DNA from: Nitrospinota bacterium
GTDB lineage: Bacteria > Nitrospinota > Nitrospinia > UBA9942 > JAHJSF01
NCBI GenBank assembly: GCA_018830405.1
Contig: JAHJSF010000119.1
Coordinates: forward strand, 1 to 5,428
Direction: 5' to 3'
Length of the DNA stretch: 5,428 nt
Positions 1 to 5,428 of the stretch are shown piece after piece. Every line of letters begins with the position of its first letter. Position 1 is the first letter of the stretch. Position numbers and translations under genes: made by a program. A model generated the notes under the pieces. That model did not search any database, was not told the origin of the DNA, and was given only the letters and a program-made list of their open reading frames with translations.

Positions 1-343
1 GGTCGATTACTATGCCCAAGTAGAGTTCCTTAACTATCTTCATTCCCTCTTCAACCAGAACTCTTTTGACGAGTCTTCCTTCGGGGCCTGTCTGATGAGT
101 AATCAAAGTCATGCCGATAATCTCTTCGGCCGCCTTTGTAGCTTCGGCCGGGGTGTGGGCCAGCTTAACCCCGCCCCCCTTACCTCTTCCTCCGGCGTGA
201 ATCTGGGCCTTGACTACTACTGTCCCTCCCAACTCCTCAGCTATCTTACAGGCCTCGGTAGGGGTTGTAGCCACGTTGCCTTTCGGTACGGGAATTTTGT
301 AAGCCTTGAGAATCTCTTTGGCCTGATATTCGTGAATTTTCAT
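1..343 (-). CDS. sucC: Succinyl-CoA synthetase (ADP-forming) beta subunit, N-terminal part (cut by window edge)
   Basis: The protein starts [20 protein letters not shown] and reads through 114 codons without a stop to the left window edge, so only the N-terminal part is seen (the family is usually about 390 residues). This is the start of the ATP-grasp domain. Family landmarks visible are the N-terminal HEYQAK motif, the nucleotide-binding segment [17 protein letters not shown] (about residues 45-61), and the stretch [19 protein letters not shown] (about residues 82-100). SucC pairs with SucD to interconvert succinyl-CoA and succinate with ADP/ATP phosphorylation in the TCA cycle (established for the family). 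The start is the ATG at 343. Its ribosome-binding site is weak (AAAGAAC region), but a good promoter sits just upstream. sucD would be expected next, beyond the left edge. The family call is secure. Which nucleotide (ADP or GDP) is used cannot be told from this part. Confidence 0.95.
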   Translation of the reverse strand, partial: MKIHEYQAKEILKAYKIPVPKGNVATTPTEACKIAEELGGTVVVKAQIHAGGRGKGGGVKLAHTPAEATKAAEEIIGMTLITHQTGPEGRLVKRVLVEEGMKIVKELYLGIVID

Positions 344-391
344 AAGTTCTTTTAAATAAAAAGTTATATTAAGAAAAAAGTTGGAAGGGAA

Positions 392-420
392 ATTTTAGCC
401 TCTTAATCCGAAAAAGTCAA
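392..420 (-). promoter_or_regulatory. Predicted sigma-70 type promoter for sucC
   Basis: On the minus strand TTGACT (420-415) is followed by a 17-nt spacer and TAAAAT (397-392). Each box matches five of six positions of the -35 and -10 consensus, at the ideal spacing. Transcription would begin near 385, giving a leader of about 40 nt before the sucC ATG at 343. The site lies in the 116-nt gap after bioF. I see no terminator hairpin in that gap, so sucC may also receive read-through from bioBF. Inferred from sequence only. Confidence 0.6.
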
Positions 421-459
421 CAAACTTCATTTGAATTGGGCATATAAAGCAAACTTAAA

Positions 460-1632
460 TTATATGTTCCCAGTTTTCTTCCCTACCCTCTGAAGGGCGG
501 CTATTAGGTCATCTATATCTCTATCAGAGTGGGCGGCAGATAGGGATAATCTTAGCCTTGATTGCCCTTGAGGTACAGTGGGGGGACGTATTGCCGGCAC
601 TAAAAACCCCTCGTCCATGAGGGTCTTGCTGATTTCCATGGCCTTACTGGTCTCTCCTATCAATATCGGGATGATTTGCGACTCGCTATCCATGGTGTTG
701 AACCCGATCCTATTTAATTCTTTACGCAAAAAGGTATATTTTTCTCTTAGCGACCTTCTTAAAAGGGGTTCATTTTGAATAATATCTATGGCCGCTATTG
801 AGGCGGCCAAAATCGGCGGCGGCGGGGCGGTGGTATAGATAAAACTCCCCCCCTTATTGATTATAAGCTCCCTTAGTTCGGAGCTTCCGGCCATGAATCC
901 TCCCAGAGAGCCTATCCCCTTACTTAGAGTTCCCATATGTATGTCTATTTTATCTTCTACCCCAAAATGTTCGGCCACCCCGCGGCCATTTTCTCCAAAG
1001 ACCCCCGTCCCGTGGGCATCGTCGACCATTGTTATGGCATCATATTTTTGGGCCAAGTCGGTTATGGCGGGGAGGGGGGCCAAGTCTCCATCCATGCTGA
1101 ATAGCCCGTCGGTTACTATAATCCTCTTTTTATATCCTTGAGCGGAGGCCAAAATCTTTTCCAAAGATTTCATATCTTTATGCAGATATCGCTTTAGTTT
1201 GGCTCCGCTCAGTGCTGCCCCTTGAAGTAGGCTGGCATGATTGAGCCGGTCAGAGATGATTATATCTCCCCTTTCTGCTACTGCCTGAAGTATCCCCAGA
1301 TTGGCCATGAAGCCTGAGGTGAAGAGTAGGGCCGATTCCTTCTTTTTGAAAGAGGCAATCTTTCTTTCCAATTCTTCATGAAGAAGCATTGTCCCAGATA
1401 CAAGGCGGGATGCCCCGGCACCGCAGCCGAATTGATCTATGGCCTTCTTGGCTGCCTCTTGAACCTTTTCATTAGAGGCCAATCCAAGATAGTCATTTGA
1501 GGAGAAGAGGAGTATTTCTCTCCCCTCATATTCCATCCTGACCCCCTGTCTTCCTCCCAGCGGGCGGAGCTTGCGGTAAAGGCCTTTTTCCTTCAAAAGG
1601 GTAAGTTCTTTTGTAATGAATTCCATGTTCAT
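460..1632 (-). CDS. bioF: 8-amino-7-oxononanoate synthase (BioF)
   Basis: This is a 390-residue, full-length PLP enzyme of the alpha-oxoamine synthase family (fold type I). BioF condenses pimeloyl-ACP or pimeloyl-CoA with L-alanine, releasing CO2, to make 8-amino-7-oxononanoate in the cytoplasm. Visible landmarks are SSNDYLGLA (44-52), GAGASRLVSG (71-80), SGFMANLG (106-113), the ring-stacking His132 in NHAS, the SMDGD motif (179-183), DDAHGTG (204-210) with the Asp and His that bind PLP, and the Schiff-base lysine in TLSKG (Lys238). The C-terminal RPPTVPQGQSRLRLSLSAAH (349-368) carries the substrate-binding arginines. Relatives Kbl and HemA share these motifs, but the directly preceding bioB makes BioF by far the best reading. 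The ATG at 1632 is only 2 nt after the bioB stop (TAACAATG) and has no clear Shine-Dalgarno, which suggests translational coupling. An in-frame ATG at 1626 is a possible alternative. A run of four prolines (270-273) follows TTA, where relatives usually have fewer. Confidence 0.95.
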   Translation of the reverse strand: MNMEFITKELTLLKEKGLYRKLRPLGGRQGVRMEYEGREILLFSSNDYLGLASNEKVQEAAKKAIDQFGCGAGASRLVSGTMLLHEELERKIASFKKKESALLFTSGFMANLGILQAVAERGDIIISDRLNHASLLQGAALSGAKLKRYLHKDMKSLEKILASAQGYKKRIIVTDGLFSMDGDLAPLPAITDLAQKYDAITMVDDAHGTGVFGENGRGVAEHFGVEDKIDIHMGTLSKGIGSLGGFMAGSSELRELIINKGGSFIYTTAPPPPILAASIAAIDIIQNEPLLRRSLREKYTFLRKELNRIGFNTMDSESQIIPILIGETSKAMEISKTLMDEGFLVPAIRPPTVPQGQSRLRLSLSAAHSDRDIDDLIAALQRVGKKTGNI

Positions 1633-1634
1633 TG

Positions 1635-2612
1635 TTAATCTTCTGTCTTTAGTCCCAGGTCGGCCACCATCTGTATGTCGTCACTTACCTGTCTCCCCTT
1701 GGTGGTTAGGTAATCACCAACCATCATAGAGTTTGCCCCGGCGGCGAATAGCAGAGACTGGAGATCCCTCAAGACAACGCTTCTCCCTCCGGCCGCCTTT
1801 ATATCCTTGTCGGGGAGGATAAATCTATGCATGGCAATTATCTTGAGCGCCTCTATGGGGGGGAGGAGAGGTCTTCCCTCCATCTTTGTTCCCTTTATTG
1901 GGTTGAGAAAGTTTAAGGGAACAGAGTCTACATTAAGCTCACGCAGGGTTAAGGCCAACTCTACCCTCTGTTCGTTTGTTTCCCCCATCCCGAAAATCCC
2001 TCCACAGCAGACCTGAAGCCCTATCTCCTTAGCGGCGCGTACAGTATCAATATTCTCTTGGTAGGAGTGACTGCTGCATATATTGGGGAAGAAACTCTCG
2101 GCGGTTTCTAGGTTATGATGATACCTCTTTAGCCCGGCTTTTTTAAGGGAAGTTAACTCTCCTTTGGCGAGTATACCGAGCGAGGCACACGCTTTTATAT
2201 TGCTTGAACAGGTTATCTCTTCGATAGAGGCGGCAATGACATTGAGATCTTGGGGCGTGACCCCCTTTCCGCTGGTAACTATTCCGAATCGCCCGGCACC
2301 GTTAGAGGCGGCCCTTTTGGCCTCGCAGACGATTTTTTCCTTCTCAACCAGCTCATATACGGCTACCTCAGAATTGTTTTTGGCCGATTGGGAACAGAAG
2401 GCACAGTCTTCGGGGCATAGTCCCGATTTGGCGTTTATTATTGAACAGAGGTTTATTCTTTCCCCCTTAAATTTGCGCCTTATCCTGTTGGCCGAGGCGA
2501 TAATGTCGTATATATCCTCATCAGGGGCCGCTACTATTTTAAGGGCATCTTCCTCATTAATCGGGGAACCATTGTTAATCTTTTCTTCCAGTGTGTATAT
2601 GAAGTTTTTCAT
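1635..2612 (-). CDS. bioB: Biotin synthase (BioB), radical SAM, probable alternative auxiliary-cluster type
   Basis: This 325-residue protein is the radical SAM enzyme that inserts sulfur into dethiobiotin to form biotin. The [4Fe-4S]/SAM triad is Cys66, Cys70 and Cys73 in SGLCPEDCAFCSQS. Other family blocks are KACASLG (140-146), YHHNLET (164-170), VCCGGIFGMGET (201-212), the VPLNFLNPIKGT segment (231-242) and AAGANSMMVGDYLTT (290-304). Aligning by eye to E. coli BioB, Cys128 corresponds to Cys142 and Cys188 to Cys202. Cys97 corresponds to Gly110, and Arg260 to Lys272. There are additional cysteines at 179 (replacing E. coli Ile165) and 203. So two of the four ligands of the classical sacrificial [2Fe-2S] cluster are missing, as in the BioB group of strict anaerobes that uses a larger Fe-S cluster. 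The ATG at 2612 has only a weak AAAGAGA ribosome-binding site. The gene heads a bioB-bioF pair placed after the terminator of the nitrogen cluster. The family is certain; the cluster type is inferred. Confidence 0.97.
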   Translation of the reverse strand: MKNFIYTLEEKINNGSPINEEDALKIVAAPDEDIYDIIASANRIRRKFKGERINLCSIINAKSGLCPEDCAFCSQSAKNNSEVAVYELVEKEKIVCEAKRAASNGAGRFGIVTSGKGVTPQDLNVIAASIEEITCSSNIKACASLGILAKGELTSLKKAGLKRYHHNLETAESFFPNICSSHSYQENIDTVRAAKEIGLQVCCGGIFGMGETNEQRVELALTLRELNVDSVPLNFLNPIKGTKMEGRPLLPPIEALKIIAMHRFILPDKDIKAAGGRSVVLRDLQSLLFAAGANSMMVGDYLTTKGRQVSDDIQMVADLGLKTED

Positions 2613-2668
2613 AAAAATTATCTCTTTGTCAGGGAGGGGGTTTACAGTTGTCTGCTTTCTATGGGGGT

Positions 2669-2697
2669 AGTATACACAGCTTTTGTTGAATATTCCA
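2669..2697 (-). promoter_or_regulatory. Candidate promoter for bioBF
   Basis: In the 126-nt stretch between the upstream terminator and bioB, the minus strand carries TATACT (2674-2669, five of six -10 matches), preceded after 17 nt by a poor -35 box, TGGAAT (2697-2692). Transcription would start near 2662, giving a leader of about 50 nt that includes a C-rich run (2640-2631). A promoter is expected here because the terminator closes the preceding unit. The weak -35 suggests the need for an activator or simply a low level of expression. No complete BirA-type operator palindrome is visible. Confidence 0.35.
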
Positions 2698-2730
2698 GAC
2701 GGGGTAGATTGAGTGATGTATCAACAGAAG

Positions 2731-2779
2731 GAAATAAAAACTCCTTTACGGGGGAGATAATAGCCCCCGTAAAGGAGTT
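2731..2779 (-). terminator. Rho-independent terminator of the porin-amt-glnB unit
   Basis: A perfect 16-bp inverted repeat, AACTCCTTTACGGGGG (2739-2754) with CCCCCGTAAAGGAGTT (2764-2779), is separated by a 9-nt loop. Read on the minus strand, the stem is followed by TTTTTATTT, the classic U tract. It begins 10 nt after the glnB stop codon. No T tract follows on the plus strand, so it acts in the minus direction only and separates the nitrogen cluster from bioBF. Confidence 0.93.
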
Positions 2780-2789
2780 GTAAGGCAGA

Positions 2790-3131
2790 TTAACCGATGG
2801 CGTCTGACCCTGTTTCTCCGGTTCTGATTCTAATACAGTCGACCAGATCGAGAACAAAAATTTTCCCGTCACCGATATTGTCTGTTCTGGCTCCCTTGAT
2901 AATGGCATCAAGGGTAGGTTTGACATAATCATCGTTAACAGCAATCTCTATCCTGACCTTCTTCAAGAGGTGAACCTCTTCGATTACACCTCTGTAGGTC
3001 TCGGTGTATCCCTGCTGCTGGCCGCATCCGAGGGCGTTGGTTATGGTCATTTTTCCTATATTTGCCTCAAGTAGAGCCTCCTTAACATCGGGGAGCTTGT
3101 GGGGTTGAATAAGCGCAATTATAAGTTTCAT
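2790..3131 (-). CDS. glnB: P-II family nitrogen regulatory protein (GlnB/GlnK type) lacking the Tyr51 modification site
   Basis: This is a 113-residue protein of the usual P-II length. P-II forms a trimer that senses ATP/ADP and 2-oxoglutarate and controls targets such as Amt. Visible landmarks are the T-loop (about 36-55) with Gln39 for Mg-ATP/2-oxoglutarate and YRG (46-48), Lys58, the B-loop [12 protein letters not shown] (81-92) with Gly87, Asp88 and Lys90, and the C-loop RIRTGE (101-106) with Arg101 and Arg103. The T-loop is atypical: it reads [19 protein letters not shown]. Position 51, the tyrosine uridylylated in E. coli, is Glu, and position 49, the serine phosphorylated in cyanobacteria, is Val. 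Modification by those routes is therefore unlikely. The start at 3131 has AAGGA 9 nt upstream. The gene lies 25 nt after amt and ends just before a strong terminator, so it is probably co-transcribed and acts like GlnK on the neighbouring Amt. The choice between the names glnB and glnK is conventional. Confidence 0.93.
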   Translation of the reverse strand: MKLIIALIQPHKLPDVKEALLEANIGKMTITNALGCGQQQGYTETYRGVIEEVHLLKKVRIEIAVNDDYVKPTLDAIIKGARTDNIGDGKIFVLDLVDCIRIRTGETGSDAIG

Positions 3132-3156
3132 TATTTATGTTCCTTTATGTTAAAAA

Positions 3157-4509
3157 TTATTCGGTCATGAAGACTTGGAATCCGGCGTAGGCCTCCATTC
3201 CATGTTCTTCTATATCCAACCCTTTTATCTCTTCTTCCGCAGAGACCCTTAAACCAATTGTCTTCTTAAGGATTGTAAATATAATTATACCCCCTACCAT
3301 GGCCCAAGCACCAACAGCAACAACCCCCTTAATCTGGGTGATAAGCTGGGTAAGTCCTCCCCCGAAGAAGAGTCCTTTAACGCCACTTCCATAACCCTCC
3401 TGAGCGAAGAGGCCAACAGCAATGGTTCCGAAGGAACCGCAGACAGCGTGAACAGATACAGCACCAACCGGATCATCTATTTTTAAAGTCTTGTCTATAA
3501 ACTCAACTGACATTACTACAAGTATCCCTGCAATTGTTCCTATTATAATCGCACTCAACGGCGATACGTTGGCACATCCGGCTGTTATTCCAACCAATCC
3601 GGCCAAGGCACCGTTCATGGTCATAGATAAATCTGGCTTACCAAACTTTAACCAAACAAAGCACATGGCTGATATTGCACCGGCAGCAGCAGACAGGTTT
3701 GTTGTTACGGCAATGTGGGCTATGCTTAAGTCCATACCGGAAAGGGTGCTTCCAGGGTTAAAGCCAAACCAACCGAACCAGAGTATGAACACACCCAAAG
3801 CGGCCATTGGTATGTTGTGTCCGGCAATAACCCTTGATGAACCATCTTTCCCATATTTACCTATACGCGGTCCGAGCATCATGGCCCCCATAAGGGCTAC
3901 CCATCCGCCAACACTATGTACGGCGGTTGATCCGGCAAAGTCTACGAAACCGGCAGTAGCCAACCAACCTCCTGTTCCCCATATCCAGTGTCCCGATATC
4001 GGATATAGGAAAGCAGAGATAAGCACACTATAAACCAGGTAGGAAGAGAATCTTGTCCTCTCAGCCATTGCACCCGATACAATAGTTGCTGCGGTAGCGG
4101 CAAATACACACTGAAAGAGCCAGAATGTGTAGTGCCAGCTGGAGGTTGACTCGGCAGCCGATAACATAAAACCGGTTGTTCCGATTAGGCCGGCTTTATC
4201 AGCCCCAAACATCAGAGCATACCCGATGAAGTAGAAGGCTATAGAACCGAAGCAGAAGTCCATGGCGTTCTTCATGATTATGTTTACTGAGTTCTTAGCC
4301 CTGGTAAACCCTGTTTCAACCAGGGCAAAACCGGCCTGCATGAAGAATACCAGGAAGGCCGCAACCAAAACCCATATTGTGTTAATACTGCTTGTCATAT
4401 CAGCTATGTTTGTAGCTAGGCTATCCTCAGCGTGGGCATAACTTGCAAAAACTAACATCCCTACTATAAGAGCAGGCATTAATAAAAACTTCTTTATCTT
4501 ATTAAACAT
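3157..4509 (-). CDS. amt: Ammonium transporter, Amt/Mep/Rh family
   Basis: This 450-residue inner-membrane channel or transporter conducts NH3/NH4+. It has a predicted signal peptide, with lysines at 4, 6 and 7, a hydrophobic core and a SYAHA cleavage site near residue 27. About 11 transmembrane helices follow, as in E. coli AmtB. The pore residues are present: Asp190 in DFAGST, the twin histidines His198 (VHSVGG) and His354 (VSVHAVCGSFG), the Phe gate at Phe132/Phe136 (matching E. coli Phe103/Phe107) and Trp247/Phe250 in GWFGFN. The cytoplasmic tail has the conserved GLRVSAEEEIKGLDIEEHGM (419-438), the region that P-II proteins contact. The N-terminal QAGFALVETGFTRAKN segment (58-73) is typical of the broad bacterial/plant-like Amt group rather than the enterobacterial AmtB group. 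The ATG at 4509 has a strong AGGAG (4516-4520). The gene sits 29 nt after a porin-like gene and 25 nt before glnB, the reverse of the common glnK-amtB order. No key residue is missing. Confidence 0.97.
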   Translation of the reverse strand: MFNKIKKFLLMPALIVGMLVFASYAHAEDSLATNIADMTSSINTIWVLVAAFLVFFMQAGFALVETGFTRAKNSVNIIMKNAMDFCFGSIAFYFIGYALMFGADKAGLIGTTGFMLSAAESTSSWHYTFWLFQCVFAATAATIVSGAMAERTRFSSYLVYSVLISAFLYPISGHWIWGTGGWLATAGFVDFAGSTAVHSVGGWVALMGAMMLGPRIGKYGKDGSSRVIAGHNIPMAALGVFILWFGWFGFNPGSTLSGMDLSIAHIAVTTNLSAAAGAISAMCFVWLKFGKPDLSMTMNGALAGLVGITAGCANVSPLSAIIIGTIAGILVVMSVEFIDKTLKIDDPVGAVSVHAVCGSFGTIAVGLFAQEGYGSGVKGLFFGGGLTQLITQIKGVVAVGAWAMVGGIIIFTILKKTIGLRVSAEEEIKGLDIEEHGMEAYAGFQVFMTE

Positions 4510-4538
4510 TTTTATCTCCTCTGTTTAAATAACGGTTA

Positions 4539-5354
4539 TTAAAACTCGTAGGCCAATGATACGCCTCCGAAGGTAATCTCTTCCTGGTTCCCATCTGCCT
4601 CATCCTCAAGATCTCCGAAAGGAGCTGCATAGCTTATAACCGGGGCAATAGACAACTTCTCTTTGAGAGGAATATTAAATCCCAAGGAGGCCAATAGGTC
4701 ATACCCTTCACCGAGTATAAAGAGCTCGCTATTGTAGCCAACGGTAAGACCAGTTTCCAGGGTGATGCCATATGTGTCACCAATAGCGGTGCTGTTGGAT
4801 AGTCCTAGGCTTACATAGTAGCCGTCTCCTCCGCCTGTTGACTCATCACCATAATCACCATAAAAGGTAAGAGATGGGGATAGGGGAAGAGCAGAAAAAC
4901 CTAAGCCGACATAGTACTCCTTACTATAGGTTCCTGCTTCAGGAAAACTATAGTAGGTATTACCAACGGATAGGCTTATATCTCCCATCTCCTTTGTGTA
5001 ATCGATTGTAACGTCAATTTCATCGGAGCTAAGGCTGTCCTTGTTGTCGGTGTCAAAGCTGCTCCATAGAGCCAATGTAAATCCTTTACTGCTGAAGGAT
5101 AACCCCGGTTGCATAACAGCGTCTTTGTCCAATGTAAAACCTCTCCATACATACCTGCTGTAGTAGTCAAGGCTTCCTGATACCCCAACATCAAGCGTAT
5201 CAAACAGGTAGCTCTTTGTATCTTCCTCGGCCTGAAGCGGAGAGAAAGAGAGGCTTAGACATATGGCGGCGATAGCCAAAATAATAAAGGGCTCATCGCG
5301 TCTTAGTGTGGGTAAAATGATGAACTTTATGGGGTATAACGTGTTATTAAACAA
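4539..5354 (-). CDS. Predicted outer-membrane beta-barrel protein (TorF-like putative porin), start uncertain
   Basis: The reading frame gives 271 residues. A hydrophobic signal segment (about 22-40, FIILAIAAICLSLSFSPLQA) probably ends at Ala42 before EED. The remainder has alternating polar/hydrophobic strands rich in Tyr, Gly and Ser (for example the strand around DYYSRYVWRGF, 63-73) and ends in SLAYEF, the terminal-Phe signature read by the BAM machinery. This resembles the TIGR02001/TorF-like putative porins. The name is by pattern only and the substrate is unknown. It leads the porin-amt-glnB cluster, which suggests a link to nitrogen solute uptake. The start is doubtful: the listed start is a TTG at 5354 without a Shine-Dalgarno, giving an unusually long n-region. 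An inner TTG at 5279 would leave a signal peptide with no positive charge. The frame has no upstream stop before the right edge, so the real start may lie outside the window or be hidden by a frameshift. The stop is secure. Confidence 0.75.
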   Translation of the reverse strand: MFNNTLYPIKFIILPTLRRDEPFIILAIAAICLSLSFSPLQAEEDTKSYLFDTLDVGVSGSLDYYSRYVWRGFTLDKDAVMQPGLSFSSKGFTLALWSSFDTDNKDSLSSDEIDVTIDYTKEMGDISLSVGNTYYSFPEAGTYSKEYYVGLGFSALPLSPSLTFYGDYGDESTGGGDGYYVSLGLSNSTAIGDTYGITLETGLTVGYNSELFILGEGYDLLASLGFNIPLKEKLSIAPVISYAAPFGDLEDEADGNQEEITFGGVSLAYEF

Positions 5355-5428
5355 AGAGAAAAGAGCTTTTAAAAGGGGTAAAAAATCGGTATGATTTACG
5401 GATGGGAAAAAACAGACGATTACTGGAC
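5355..5428. other. Stretch upstream of the porin-like gene, no confident feature
   Basis: This AT-rich segment with T-runs on the minus strand should contain the promoter or the true N-terminus for the porin-amt-glnB cluster. The porin frame stays open across it, but its translation looks unlike a signal peptide. I see no clear -35/-10 pair and no sigma-54 type GG-N10-GC element here. The promoter probably lies further right. Confidence 0.3.

Noticed and set aside
95-355. Plus-strand open frame of 86 codons
   Set aside because: It lies antisense to the start of sucC, whose minus-strand translation matches the family residue by residue. The plus-strand product has no recognisable features.
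2640-2650. CTGTAAACC on the minus strand upstream of bioB, resembling one half of a BirA operator
   Set aside because: The matching GGTTTACA half-site is not found at the required 15-16 nt spacing, so a biotin-repressor site is not supported.
2164-2670. Plus-strand open frame of 168 codons
   Set aside because: It is antisense to bioB and its promoter region. The protein is low-information and the bioB frame is unmistakable.
2691-2707. Short palindrome GAATATTC and repeated CTACCCC motifs near the candidate bioB promoter
   Set aside because: They are too short and too common to call an operator without comparison to related genomes.
2642-2944. Minus-strand open frame of 100 codons overlapping glnB and running through the terminator
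   Set aside because: It uses a different frame over the 3' part of glnB and crosses the terminator hairpin, with no ribosome-binding site and no domain pattern.
3491-4033. Plus-strand open frame of 180 codons
   Set aside because: It is a shadow of amt on the opposite strand. Its Pro/Ala/Ile-rich product simply mirrors membrane-helix codons.
4976-5203. Minus-strand 75-codon frame inside the porin-like gene
   Set aside because: It overlaps the barrel gene in another frame and is composed of its out-of-frame codons, with no supporting start signal.

Overview
The window looks like part of a bacterial chromosome from a Gram-negative organism. The evidence is an outer-membrane beta-barrel gene and a polytopic transporter with a cleavable signal peptide. 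The biotin synthase variant suggests an anaerobic lineage. I cannot name the taxon. Base composition is moderate and even, and I see no mobile elements, RNA genes or CRISPR arrays. All five complete genes and the one partial gene lie on the minus strand, so transcription runs from high to low coordinates.

Unit 1 (5354 down to 2790) is a compact nitrogen-acquisition cluster: a predicted outer-membrane porin-like protein, an Amt/Mep ammonium transporter and a P-II signalling protein. The gaps are 29 and 25 nt. The unit ends in a strong intrinsic terminator (16-bp perfect stem followed by a T tract) at 2731-2779. A reasonable model is that the barrel admits small solutes through the outer membrane, Amt moves ammonium across the inner membrane, and the P-II trimer plugs or releases Amt according to ATP/ADP and 2-oxoglutarate. 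The T-loop lacks the usual Tyr51 modification site, so control here is probably by ligands rather than uridylylation.

Unit 2 (2612 down to 460) is bioB-bioF, separated by 2 nt and probably translationally coupled. These encode the last and first dedicated steps of biotin ring assembly. BioB keeps the radical-SAM CxxxCxxC triad. It has lost the equivalents of E. coli Cys97 and Arg260, which bind the sacrificial [2Fe-2S] cluster, and has gained other cysteines. This points to the alternative auxiliary-cluster type associated with strict anaerobes. bioA, bioD and pimelate-arm genes are not in the window.

Unit 3 (343 down to the left edge) is the start of sucC, the succinyl-CoA synthetase beta subunit. 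It is cut by the window edge and preceded by a near-consensus sigma-70 type promoter with 17-bp spacing at 392-420.

The non-coding stretches are short (344-459, 2613-2789, 5355-5428). The least certain call is the start of the barrel protein: its frame has only a TTG start in the window, no clear ribosome-binding site, and stays open to the right edge. I found no wholly new system. The points most worth following up are the BioB cluster ligands, the P-II T-loop and the porin-amt-PII arrangement.
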